DNA of 44,830 nt, from contig JAYGEA010000184.1 in NCBI GenBank assembly GCA_046582635.1, positions 1-44,830 on the forward strand, given 5' to 3'. A program made the position numbers and the translations under genes. The notes below the pieces were generated by a model, which saw only the letters and a list, made by a program, of their open reading frames with translations, was not told the DNA's origin and searched no databases. How positions within the stretch are numbered: position 1 is the stretch's first letter; the number at the start of each line of letters is the position of its first letter. Positions 1 through 7,445 of the stretch are shown piece by piece. The stretch comes from GCA-2731375 sp046582635. Its GTDB lineage: Bacteria > Pseudomonadota > Alphaproteobacteria > GCA-2731375.

Positions 1-49
1 GCCAACGGAATTACGCTATGTATAGGGCCGTCGCGTGCCCCGGCTTCAC

Positions 50-1510
50 TCACGCCGAGACGGGGGGCCGGCGCTGGGCCCAGGGGCGGGCTTGCTCCAG
101 TTGCGCCGCCAGCCGGAACAATGTGCCTTCACCGCCAAAGGCGGCCATGAAATGCACGCCGACGGGCAGGTTGTCGGCGGTCCAGTGCAGGGGCACGGAC
201 ATGGCCGGCTGGCCGGTGCTGTTGGCAAGGGAGGTGAAGCCGGAATATTCCCCTAAGTGGGAGAGGAATTCGTCCCGCGCGCCCGCGTCCCAATGGAAAT
301 AGCCCAAGGGAACCGGCGGCTGGGCCAAGGTGGGCGTTAGGGTCAGGTCGTAGCTTTTGAAGAACGCGGCCACCTGCCGCGCGGTGCGCTGGAGATCCTG
401 AACGGCGCGAAGATAGGCACCTGATGATCGCCGCTCGCCGCTGAGATACATTTGCCAGGTATTGGGCTCGAACTGCTCTTCGCTGGGCGTTAGGTCATAT
501 TTTTCGGCCCAATCCCGAATGGCCCAGGCGGCAAAGGCGGTCCAGATGGCGCCAAAGGCCTTCAGGTAACGCCCCTCGTCAAAAACCGGCGCGGCCCAGT
601 CCACGTGATGGCCCAGCTCTTCGCATAGCTTGGCCGTCCGTTCCACGGCGGCCCGGCATTCGGGATGGACCTCTGCCCCGGTCAGGGCGGCCGTGGACAC
701 GGCGATGCGCAGGGCGACGGGATCGCGGCCCACCTCGTCGAGATACGGCCGCTCCCGCGGCGGGGCCCAGTAGGGATCGCCCGCATCCCGGCCGGATGTG
801 GCATCCAGCAGGGCGGCGCTGTCGCGCACGCTGCGGGTCACCGCATGTTCCACCACCACGCCGCTGCCCATATCGCCAAAATCCGGGCCCAGGGGATTGC
901 GGCCCCGGGTCGGCTTCAAGCCAAACAGCCCGCAGCAAGAGGCCGGAATGCGGATTGAGCCGCCGCCGTCATTGGCGTGCGCCATGGCCACAATGCCCGC
1001 CGCCACCGCCGCCGCCGAGCCACCGGAAGAGCCGCCCGGCGTGCGGGTGGTATCCCAGGGGTTGCGGGTGGGGCCGTACAGGGCCGGCTCCGTCGTCGGC
1101 AACAGGCCGAATTCGGGCGTATTGGTCTTGCCCGCGATAATCAACCCGGCGGCTTTCAGGCGTCTGACCAGCTCGCTGTCCGCGGCCGAGATACAGCGGC
1201 CTTGCAGAAAGCGGCTGCCCTCGGCGATGGGGACGCCGGCATATTCGGCCACCAGATCCTTCAACAGAAATGGTACGCCGGGGAACGGCGCGTCCGGATT
1301 AACCGGCGCCTCCCCCGCGGCACGGGACAATTCATCCATGGGGACGATGACTGCGTTGAGTTCAGGGTTCAGACGCTCGATACGAGCAAGGGTGGCCGCG
1401 ACCAATTCAGACGCGCTCACCTCGCCCTTGCGGACGAGTTCGGCCTGGGCCGTTGCGTCTAGAAAGGCGTCTAGAAAGGCGTCTGGAAATGCTGTTGTAT
1501 CGTCGCCCAC
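50..1510 (-). CDS. Amidase-signature hydrolase, NylA-like
   Basis: Amidase-signature family enzyme of 486 residues that hydrolyses an amide bond in the cytoplasm. The Ser-cisSer-Lys triad is visible: Lys84 in FLLKDL, Ser161 in the GGSSGG motif and Ser185 in DGGGSIRIP, with the family's 24-residue serine spacing. The N-terminal DATAQAELV segment and the overall length resemble 6-aminohexanoate cyclic-dimer hydrolases (NylA), known for nylon oligomer hydrolysis; the natural substrate here is unknown. The start is a GTG with no strong ribosome binding site. Codons 10-21 contain a three-copy DAFL repeat, so translation could also begin further in. It lies 51 bp after a small membrane-protein gene on the same strand and may be co-transcribed with it. 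Family assignment is firm; NylA-like specificity is inference. Confidence 0.9.
   Translation of the reverse strand: MGDDTTAFPDAFLDAFLDATAQAELVRKGEVSASELVAATLARIERLNPELNAVIVPMDELSRAAGEAPVNPDAPFPGVPFLLKDLVAEYAGVPIAEGSRFLQGRCISAADSELVRRLKAAGLIIAGKTNTPEFGLLPTTEPALYGPTRNPWDTTRTPGGSSGGSAAAVAAGIVAMAHANDGGGSIRIPASCCGLFGLKPTRGRNPLGPDFGDMGSGVVVEHAVTRSVRDSAALLDATSGRDAGDPYWAPPRERPYLDEVGRDPVALRIAVSTAALTGAEVHPECRAAVERTAKLCEELGHHVDWAAPVFDEGRYLKAFGAIWTAFAAWAIRDWAEKYDLTPSEEQFEPNTWQMYLSGERRSSGAYLRAVQDLQRTARQVAAFFKSYDLTLTPTLAQPPVPLGYFHWDAGARDEFLSHLGEYSGFTSLANSTGQPAMSVPLHWTADNLPVGVHFMAAFGGEGTLFRLAAQLEQARPWAQRRPPVSA
1455..1490. repeat. 12-bp tandem repeat, 3 copies, in amidase 5' end
   Basis: Three tandem copies of a 12-bp unit (GCGTCTAGAAAG on the plus strand, third copy with two changes) lie inside the start of the amidase gene and encode a DAFL repeat. 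The unit is a multiple of three, so copy-number change would keep the reading frame. Confidence 0.85.
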
Positions 1511-1561
1511 GGTCGGGTCAGTCGGGGTCGGGTCAGTTGGGGGCGGGGCGGCTGGCGCGGC

Positions 1562-1687
1562 CTAACGGCCGGCTTCGCGGTCGATTTTTTCGCGCTGTTT
1601 GAAATAGCTGCCGAACAGGACCATCATACCGCCCATGAGGATGAACACGGCCACCATCATCGCGATCAACAAAAACAATTCATGCAT
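1562..1687 (-). CDS. Small single-pass membrane protein, 41 aa
   Basis: Open reading frame of 41 codons plus TAG that I do not recognise. It starts with ATG, and a GGAGAGGA ribosome binding site sits about six bases upstream, which is why I call it. The product has a hydrophobic stretch from about residue 4 to 26 (LFLLIAMMVAVFILMGG and following) and then a charged tail (KQREKIDREAGR), so it should be a one-pass membrane protein with a cytoplasmic basic C-terminus. It is rich in methionine (six). It is followed after 51 bp by the amidase gene on the same strand and preceded by a TIR element. Function unknown; small proteins of this shape often modulate a larger membrane complex, but nothing here shows which. 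Confidence 0.7.
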   Translation of the reverse strand: MHELFLLIAMMVAVFILMGGMMVLFGSYFKQREKIDREAGR

Positions 1688-1769
1688 AACTAATCCTCTC
1701 CGCAACAGTCCCTAGGATTTACACCAACCAGACCCCCTCGCCAAGGCCTTTTGGCGCGGCAAATTGTCT

Positions 1770-1932
1770 AGTGTCCTGGATTAGAAATACGTCGTGCTTA
1801 GGACGGTCATACAATCCCCTCGGCTAGGAGGGTGGTCCGCCGGCGATGCGGGACATCGTCAAGGGGTGCCGACGCCATCCGGAGGCCCTGAGAAACGATC
1901 CTAAACATGACGTATTTCTATTCCAGGACACT
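1770..1932. mobile_element. MITE-like element with 34-bp terminal inverted repeats
   Basis: A 163-bp non-coding element bounded by inverted repeats at 1770-1803 and 1899-1932. The repeats match at 31 of 34 positions and begin AGTGTCCTGGA. The left end follows a T, giving TA|GTGTCC; the right end reads GGACAC|TG, so a clean TA target duplication is not visible. The interior is GC-rich with short self-complementary stretches (CCCCTCGG / AAGGGG) and no reading frame. It fills the gap between the CtpA-type protease gene and the 41-aa protein gene. I read it as a miniature inverted-repeat element moved by a transposase encoded elsewhere; the parent family cannot be named from this copy. Confidence 0.75.
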
Positions 1933-1943
1933 GGCGAAGCAGT

Positions 1944-3500
1944 TTATTGCTTCTGCGTCGCCGTGCCCCCATCGTCCGCCAGGCTGGCGGCCAGGTGGAT
2001 GAGCCGGTCCAGGCCGCCGACGCGCAGCAGGGCCACGGCGCAGGCCCGGGCCTGATCCTCGATCTTCTCCTCCAATAACTCGTTGCAGCGCTCGCCGGTA
2101 ATGGCGGCGCGGGGGCCGACGGCGGGGGGCATGCCCTTGCCCCGGCTGAGGGCACCTTGCAATTGTTCCTCCCGCCGGCCGGTCTCCTGGCGGTCATGTT
2201 CGATCAACAGATGCGGCAGAATGCCCCAGGCCTGTATGGTCCGGCCCGAGGGCGTGTAGTACAGCGCCGTGGTCAGACGCAGGGCGCCGCTGTCGCCCAT
2301 GGAAAAGATCGTCTGCACGGAACCCTTGCCGAAGGAACGGTTGCCGACGATGATGGCCCGGTCGTTCTCTTTCAAGGCGCCGGCCACGATCTCGGCGGCC
2401 GAGGCGGTACCTTCGTTTACCAACACCACGATATTTCGCCCGACCGCCAGATCGCCGTTGCGGGCGCGGAACACTTCGTTGTCCTCTTCCAGGCGGCCGC
2501 GCACGGAAACAATGGTGCCCCGGTCCAGGAAGACGTCGGATACCCGGATCGCCTGACGCAGCAGCCCGCCGGGATTGTTGCGCAGGTCCAGCACCAGGCC
2601 CAGACTGTTGCCACCCAAGGCCGCCTCGATCCGGCCCATGGCCTTGCGCAAACCCGCCTCGGTGCGTTGGGAGAAGCCGGAGATGCGGATATAGCCGTAA
2701 TCCTTTTCCACCGTGTGGCGCACCGCCGGCACGCGGATGGTGTCGCGCACGATCAGCACCTCGAACGGGTCATCAACCTTCGGGCGGACCACGGTCAAGC
2801 GAATGGTGGTGCCGACCAGGCCGCGCATGCGGCTGACCGCCTCGCGCAGGGTCATGCCCTTGATCGGCGTGCCGTCCACATGGCTGATCTTGTCCCCGGC
2901 CCGCATCCCGGCCCGTTGCGCCGGGGTGTCGTCAATGGGGGCGATGACCTTGACCAGGCCCTCCTCCATGGTCACTTCCAGGCCCAGGCCGGCGAACTTG
3001 CCGCTGATGCGGATGCGCAGTTCGCTATAGCTTTCGGGGTCCAGATAGGCGCTGTGGGCGTCCAGAACGTTCAGCCCCTTGTTCAGGGCCAGGGCCACCC
3101 GGCGATAAGTGCCGACCGGCCTGACCGCCCCCCCGTCATTTTTCGCCGCCGCCTGTTTGCGCGCATCGGCCATTGCGGTGTCATATTCCCGCAGCCCCGC
3201 CATGGTTTCCTTCAACAGCGGCGTCAGATCCAATTGGCGCAGGTAGCGGCGGCCGACGATGGGCACGGCACGGCGCAATACGGCCACTTCTTCGTCATTC
3301 AAGGCAACGCCCTGTTCAGCGGCCAGACCCTCGATCAGCTCATGGGTCGATTTGGCGGTCGGGGACGACGGCGCGAAGAGCAACAGGGCGAAGGTCAGGA
3401 CCAAGCCCAGTATGAACATGGGGGCGATCATTCGGGGCGGGCGCGCGGATAGGACGCGACGGACGACACCGACGACATCAATGCGGATTGGTCCGGCCAT
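1944..3500 (-). CDS. S41 family C-terminal processing peptidase (CtpA-type)
   Basis: Periplasmic serine protease of 518 residues that trims or degrades envelope proteins. A hydrophobic segment at about residues 24-43 acts as a signal anchor. A PDZ domain follows (about 165-245, with GLGLEV and RAGMRAGDKI), then the S41 catalytic domain. The catalytic dyad is visible: Ser367 in NEGTASAAE and Lys392 in SFGKGSVQT, 25 residues apart as in the family; LDLRNNPGG precedes them at about 304-312. It is longer than minimal CtpA proteins because of about 120 C-terminal residues after the core (ILPHLLIEHDRQ onward), which have no motif I recognise. It starts 20 bp after the coq7 stop codon and may be the last gene of the yqaA-dsbB-coq7 run. 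Family certain; substrate unknown. Confidence 0.93.
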   Translation of the reverse strand: MAGPIRIDVVGVVRRVLSARPPRMIAPMFILGLVLTFALLLFAPSSPTAKSTHELIEGLAAEQGVALNDEEVAVLRRAVPIVGRRYLRQLDLTPLLKETMAGLREYDTAMADARKQAAAKNDGGAVRPVGTYRRVALALNKGLNVLDAHSAYLDPESYSELRIRISGKFAGLGLEVTMEEGLVKVIAPIDDTPAQRAGMRAGDKISHVDGTPIKGMTLREAVSRMRGLVGTTIRLTVVRPKVDDPFEVLIVRDTIRVPAVRHTVEKDYGYIRISGFSQRTEAGLRKAMGRIEAALGGNSLGLVLDLRNNPGGLLRQAIRVSDVFLDRGTIVSVRGRLEEDNEVFRARNGDLAVGRNIVVLVNEGTASAAEIVAGALKENDRAIIVGNRSFGKGSVQTIFSMGDSGALRLTTALYYTPSGRTIQAWGILPHLLIEHDRQETGRREEQLQGALSRGKGMPPAVGPRAAITGERCNELLEEKIEDQARACAVALLRVGGLDRLIHLAASLADDGGTATQKQ

Positions 3501-3520
3501 GATCTTACTATTCCTCCGAC

Positions 3521-4147
3521 TCAGAACCTCTTGGCCAGCCCTATGGCCAGCCTGGTGCCAGCTTTAACGCTGCGGCTTAATATTTGGTAAGCAGGCGCCT
3601 CTTTAATGCCATTTTCCAAAGCCATTTCCTTTTGCGCGGTATCGCGATGCGCCAGCTCGTCGGCGCGGAATTCGGCGATACTGGCGCGCAAGTCAGCTTC
3701 ATTTTCGCACGCGTCAAGCTCATCCAGGGCGTCGAGCTGTTCTTGATAATGCTGCTCGATCACCTCTTCCACCGCCACCGTGACGGCCATGGCGGCGCGC
3801 GCTCCCAGCAGGGCGCTGCCAACACCAATGCCATATCCCGCCGCCCGCCACAACGGCGACAGGATCGAGGGGCGTACCCCGCGCTCCACCACCAGGGCAT
3901 CGAACTTGGCCAAATGGGCGGCTTCCTGCGCCGCCATCTCCGCCAACAGCGGCGCACAGGGCTGATCCTTCAGAACCGCCATCTGCCCGGCATAAATTCC
4001 CTTGGCACCCAGTTCACCGGCCTGATCCACCCGTATCATGGCGCCGATGTCGGGGCCCCCATTACCCGCCCCATTGCCCGCCAGGGTGCGATCACCCGGC
4101 AAGGTCGCCGGCCGGGGCCGGTTGGGCATGGGAAATTCGATGCTCAT
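3521..4147 (-). CDS. coq7: Coq7-type 5-demethoxyubiquinol hydroxylase
   Basis: Diiron hydroxylase of 208 residues that adds the C6 hydroxyl in ubiquinone biosynthesis at the inner face of the membrane. The ferritin-like di-iron ligands can be placed: Glu45 in RVDQAGELGA, Glu75 and His78 in QEAAHLAKF, Glu127 in TVAVEEVIEQHY, and Glu164 with His167 in DELAH. The GAKGIYAGQ and YxxEL-type helices are typical. The first 35 residues are a Pro/Gly-rich extension of no known role. The ATG overlaps the dsbB stop codon by four bases (ATGA), so the two are probably translationally coupled. Presence of coq7 means aerobic respiration with ubiquinone. Assignment is strong. Confidence 0.94.
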   Translation of the reverse strand: MSIEFPMPNRPRPATLPGDRTLAGNGAGNGGPDIGAMIRVDQAGELGAKGIYAGQMAVLKDQPCAPLLAEMAAQEAAHLAKFDALVVERGVRPSILSPLWRAAGYGIGVGSALLGARAAMAVTVAVEEVIEQHYQEQLDALDELDACENEADLRASIAEFRADELAHRDTAQKEMALENGIKEAPAYQILSRSVKAGTRLAIGLAKRF

Positions 4148-4659
4148 GGCGTTGATCTTACCCTCACTGCGCGCCGGCCCGCAAATCCTGTGTATAGAGC
4201 CAGTCCGAAAGAGAATAGGACGTTGTAGCCCGCCATGGAAACGCCAAACAATGAAAATGCCACCTCATCGCAGCGGGTCACGGGCGTCGCCATGATCTGG
4301 GCCCGCAAGGCCTCCAGGGTCTGGGCCGTGCCGCCCTGGCCGACACAGCCCGCGCTGCCCGCCCACCAATGCTGTTCCACCCCCACATGATAGGCCGCAA
4401 TGCCCGTGCCGGTAACCAATGTCAGCGCCGACACCAGCAACGCGCCTGCCGCCAGCTTGCGTCCAAGCTTCCGTCCATGGAGGCCAAGCGCGATAACACT
4501 AAGCGCAATGACGATGACATAGGGCCAGCGCTGGTAGACGCACAGGACACAGGGCTGCAATTCGAGGCCATACTGGCCGATGAAGGCGGCGGCCAATGCC
4601 GTCGCGGAGGCCAGTGCCGCCAAGGCCAGCGCCCCTCGTGGTTGCACCAGCCCCCCCAT
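4144..4659 (-). CDS. dsbB: DsbB-type disulfide bond formation protein
   Basis: Four-helix inner-membrane protein of 171 residues that reoxidises a DsbA-type thiol oxidase and passes electrons to quinone. Both cysteine pairs are present: Cys37 and Cys40 in LQPCVLC, followed by the family QRWPY, and periplasmic Cys105 (SAGC) and Cys130 (TRCDE). Hydrophobic helices lie at about 11-29, 46-62, 70-90 and 140-160. A reading frame from an upstream TTG (4692) would overlap the previous gene by 26 bp; I prefer the ATG at 4659, which falls just after that gene's stop codon and keeps helix 1 intact. It shares ATGA with coq7 downstream, and ubiquinone from the Coq pathway is its electron acceptor, which makes the pairing sensible. 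Confident. Confidence 0.9.
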   Translation of the reverse strand: MGGLVQPRGALALAALASATALAAAFIGQYGLELQPCVLCVYQRWPYVIVIALSVIALGLHGRKLGRKLAAGALLVSALTLVTGTGIAAYHVGVEQHWWAGSAGCVGQGGTAQTLEALRAQIMATPVTRCDEVAFSLFGVSMAGYNVLFSFGLALYTGFAGRRAVRVRSTP

Positions 4660-4666
4660 CACCGCC

Positions 4667-5248
4667 CTACAGAACCAGTTTGACGACGGCAAAGCCGCCG
4701 ATCAACAGCACCATGAACAGGATGAACAGCAGGCCCAAGTAGCGTTCGATGAAAGCACGGATCGGATCGCCGAATTTCCACAACAGGGCCGTCACGATGG
4801 CGAACCGGCAGCCCCGCGCCACGATGGAGGCGACCAGAAACACCGGCAGGCTCAACCCGGTCACGCCGGAGGCGATGGTGATGACTTTGTAGGGAAACGG
4901 CGTCAGCCCGGCGATCAGCACGATCCAGACGCCCCATTCATTATACCGGCTCTGAAACGAGGCGAATTTTTCGCCATAGCCATAAAAGTCCAGGATCGGC
5001 TGGCCGATGCTGTCGAACAGAAACAGCCCGATGGCATAGCCCGCCAGCCCGCCCAGCACCGAGGCAACGGTGCAGATCACCGCGATCAACAGCGCCTTGT
5101 GCCGTTTTGCCAAAACCATGGGGATCAGCATCACGTCGGGGGGAATGGGAAAGACGGAACTTTCAATAAAGGACACGGCGGCCAGGGCCCAATTGGCGTG
5201 GCGGTGGCCGGCCAGGACCATGGTCCAATCGTACAGGGCACGCAGCAT
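4667..5248 (-). CDS. YqaA/DedA family membrane protein
   Basis: Inner-membrane protein of 193 residues in the DedA/SNARE-associated superfamily, YqaA branch. The family signature is seen in ESSVFPIPPDV near residue 27 and GLTPFPYKVITIASG in the middle, with about five hydrophobic segments and a final one (LLFILFMVLLIGGFAVV). DedA proteins are linked to lipid flipping and membrane homeostasis; the role of the YqaA branch is less clear. The reading frame can be extended to a TTG at 5314, but the ATG at 5248, with GAGGGAG upstream, gives a normal family N-terminus. It is the first gene of the run to dsbB, coq7 and the protease, and lies divergently from a hydrolase gene. Confidence 0.88.
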   Translation of the reverse strand: MLRALYDWTMVLAGHRHANWALAAVSFIESSVFPIPPDVMLIPMVLAKRHKALLIAVICTVASVLGGLAGYAIGLFLFDSIGQPILDFYGYGEKFASFQSRYNEWGVWIVLIAGLTPFPYKVITIASGVTGLSLPVFLVASIVARGCRFAIVTALLWKFGDPIRAFIERYLGLLFILFMVLLIGGFAVVKLVL

Positions 5249-5310
5249 TGGTGTTACGGAAACTCCCTCGGTAAGACGAACCCGCCCTATATCAGCATCG
5301 TCGGTCCGGT

Positions 5311-5342
5311 ACAACGGTCAGCCACAACGGTCAGCCACAACG
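5311..5342. repeat. 13-bp direct repeat, about 2.5 copies, in divergent intergenic region
   Basis: The unit ACAACGGTCAGCC occurs at 5311-5323 and 5324-5336, followed by a half copy (ACAACG). It sits between two divergent genes (yqaA-type at 5248, hydrolase at 5414), where a regulator would bind. Operator function is only a possibility. Confidence 0.7.
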
Positions 5343-5413
5343 TGCCGGTTTGCACCTCATTCACGTCCGCTCTATGTTCCGCCTCGGAATTGTAAAGCAA
5401 TGAAGGCGAAAGC

Positions 5414-6325
5414 ATGACCGCGATCCAGGCCAACGGCATCACCATCGAATATGATACCCAGGGCCGGCCCACGGACCCCGCCCTGATCCTGGTGCGCGGC
5501 CTGGGCACGCAATTGATCAACTGGCCAGAGAATTTGTTGCAGCTGTTGGCGGGCATGGGTTTTTACGTGGTGATTTTTGACAATCGCGATGTGGGCCTGT
5601 CCACCAAGTTCGACGATGCGGGCGCGCCCGACATCAAGGCGCTGCTGGCCAAGGCCAAGGCGGGCGGGGAGATTACGGTTGCCTACACCATCGAGGACAT
5701 GGCCGCCGATGTTATCGGCCTGATGGATGCCTTGGCGATCGGGACGGCGCATGTGGCCGGCATCTCCATGGGCGGCGCCATCGTGCAGGTCATGGCCGCC
5801 AACCATGGCGGCCGTCTGCGCTCCATGGCCTCGATCATGGCGCAAAGCGGCAATCCCGAGACCCCGCCGGGCACGCCGTCGGCGATGGCGGCGCTGATGC
5901 GGGCCGGTGCCGACGAGAGCACGCGGGAGGGCGCCATTGAGGCTAATATCGCCACCTCCCGGATCTTGGCATCGCCGAAGTACCCCACGTCCGAGGCCGA
6001 CCGGCGGGCTATGGCGGAGCGGGCCCATGACCGTTGCCACTGCCCCGACGGCCGGATCCGCCAGCGGGCCGCGATCATCAAATCCGGCAACCGGGTGCCT
6101 TTGCTGCGGACCATTACCGTGCCCAGTCAGGTGATCCACGGCATTGACGATCCACTGTTGAACATTGCCGGCGGCCAGGACACCGCCGACAATATCCCCG
6201 GCGCCGATTTCCACGCCATCGCCGGCATGGGCCACGAGACGCCCGCCGCCCTGTCCCCGGTGCTCGCCGACCTGATCGGCTGCTTCGCCCGCCGCGTCGA
6301 TGCGGCTGGAATGGAGCGGGTATAA
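5414..6325 (+). CDS. Alpha/beta hydrolase
   Basis: Cytoplasmic serine hydrolase of 303 residues, close in layout to esterases of the aclacinomycin methylesterase (RdmC) type. The nucleophile is Ser118 in the GISMGG elbow; the acid is Asp245 or Asp246 in IHGIDDP and the base is His274 in GMGHE. The oxyanion strand is LILVRGLG near 25, with FDNRDVGLS near 55-63 as in this family. The ATG has AAGGCGA upstream. Nothing in the neighbourhood gives the substrate. The next gene on this strand starts 109 bp on and codes for a TSUP exporter. Confident for family, not for substrate. Confidence 0.9.
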   Translation: MTAIQANGITIEYDTQGRPTDPALILVRGLGTQLINWPENLLQLLAGMGFYVVIFDNRDVGLSTKFDDAGAPDIKALLAKAKAGGEITVAYTIEDMAADVIGLMDALAIGTAHVAGISMGGAIVQVMAANHGGRLRSMASIMAQSGNPETPPGTPSAMAALMRAGADESTREGAIEANIATSRILASPKYPTSEADRRAMAERAHDRCHCPDGRIRQRAAIIKSGNRVPLLRTITVPSQVIHGIDDPLLNIAGGQDTADNIPGADFHAIAGMGHETPAALSPVLADLIGCFARRVDAAGMERV

Positions 6326-6434
6326 TCTCCCGCCAACCTCTATCACTCTGCTGTTTGCCCAAAGTCCTTCCAGCGCGGCATCGCCACGGCCGCATCTCTG
6401 TGGCGGCGGCGTCACCGACAGTCGACCGTGAAGC

Positions 6435-7187
6435 ATGGCCGCTATGTTCGACAGCATGATACCGGCCGCCGTGATGGCCACATTCTTGCTGGCCGGCATG
6501 GTCAAGGGAGTGGTTGGTTTGGGCCTGCCCACGATCAGTCTGGCAATCCTGACCGTGGTTATCGATATGCCCAGCGCCATGGCACTGTTGTTGGTGCCCT
6601 CGTTTGCAACCAATCTATGGCAGGCTGCCGTCGGCGGCAATGCGCTGGCCTTGTTGCGCCGGTTATGGCCGTTCCTGTTGCCGGCTTTCGCCGCGGTTTG
6701 GATCGGCGCCGATGTTCTCGGCCGGATTGGTCCGTCCTATCTGTCGGCTTTGCTGGGCCTGTTGCTGGTCATTTATGGCGCCGTCAGTCTGGCCGGCCGG
6801 CGCCTGACCCTGCCATCCGGCCGCGAGCGGTGGCTGGGTCCTGTTTTCGGCGCCGCCAACGGTGTCCTGACCGGCATGACCGGTTCCTTCGTGGTGCCGG
6901 GGGTGATGTTCCTGCAGGCTATCGGCCTGGCCAGGGATCAGTTGGTGCAAGCCATGGGTATATCATTCACCCTATCAACCTTGGCTTTGGCCGTTGCGTT
7001 GCATGGCAATGACCTGATCAGCCCGGATCAGGCGCTGTTATCGTCCCTCGCCCTTGCGCCGGCCTTGGCGGGCATGGTGATCGGCCAGCGCATCCGGCAA
7101 AGATTATCGGAACAATTGTTCCGCCGCCTGTTCTATTCCGTCCTGTTGGCGCTCGGCCTCTACATCATCGCCGGAGCAGCGGGCTAG
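6435..7187 (+). CDS. TSUP (TauE/SafE) family membrane transporter
   Basis: Inner-membrane protein of 250 residues with seven to eight hydrophobic segments and the TSUP repeats, seen as FLLAGMVKGVVGLGLPTIS near the start and ANGVLTGMTGSFVVPGVMFLQ in the second half. Family members export or import sulfite, sulfoacetate, sulfonates and similar organic anions. ATG codons at 6444 and 6456 are alternative starts. The TAG stop codon is built from the first base of the palindromic element that follows at 7187, so the original stop may have been TAA or TAG before insertion. Family firm; transported compound unknown. Confidence 0.88.
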   Translation: MAAMFDSMIPAAVMATFLLAGMVKGVVGLGLPTISLAILTVVIDMPSAMALLLVPSFATNLWQAAVGGNALALLRRLWPFLLPAFAAVWIGADVLGRIGPSYLSALLGLLLVIYGAVSLAGRRLTLPSGRERWLGPVFGAANGVLTGMTGSFVVPGVMFLQAIGLARDQLVQAMGISFTLSTLALAVALHGNDLISPDQALLSSLALAPALAGMVIGQRIRQRLSEQLFRRLFYSVLLALGLYIIAGAAG

Positions 7188-7445
7188 AGCGGTTTTCATG
7201 AATACTGGTTCATTTGATGGCGTCCATAAGCCATTCGGGTAGGCGCGTCGTGCCGCGCGATGTGGTTCATCGGGCAAGCGGCGCAACGCATCCGAATGGC
7301 TTAGGGTCACCACCGAAGGCCAGCCTATCGGCCACCGTGGCTGCGTTACGGTCCTTGGACGATGCACCACATCGACCGGCTAACCGCGCCTACCCACGGG
7401 GGCCGAGAGGCTGGTCAAATGAACCAGTATTCATGAAAACCGCTC
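7187..7445. mobile_element. Palindromic TA-flanked element with perfect terminal inverted repeats
   Basis: A 259-bp element that runs from GAGCGGTTTTC to GAAAACCGCTC and is flanked by TA at 7185-7186 and 7446-7447. With the flanking CTAG the inverted repeat is perfect over 34 bp (7184-7217 against 7415-7448). Inside, a second inverted pair (GGGTAGGCGCG...GATGTGGT on the left, its complement near 7360-7395 on the right) and CCATTCGG / CCGAATGG make the element an extended imperfect palindrome. No coding capacity. Its two tips supply the TAG stop codons of the genes on both sides. TA target duplication and small size suggest an IS630/Tc1-mariner type MITE; this is inference. Confidence 0.8.

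Noticed and set aside
1846..2055. 69-codon plus-strand frame across the MITE
   Set aside because: Half of it lies in the element's inverted repeat and half is antisense to the protease gene; no ribosome binding site.
2157..3452. 431-codon frame opposite the CtpA-type protease
   Set aside because: The protease has signal anchor, PDZ and Ser/Lys dyad on the other strand; the plus-strand product is low-complexity.
5372..6640. 422-codon minus-strand frame opposite the alpha/beta hydrolase
   Set aside because: The hydrolase has a complete catalytic triad on the plus strand; the antisense product has no recognisable domain.
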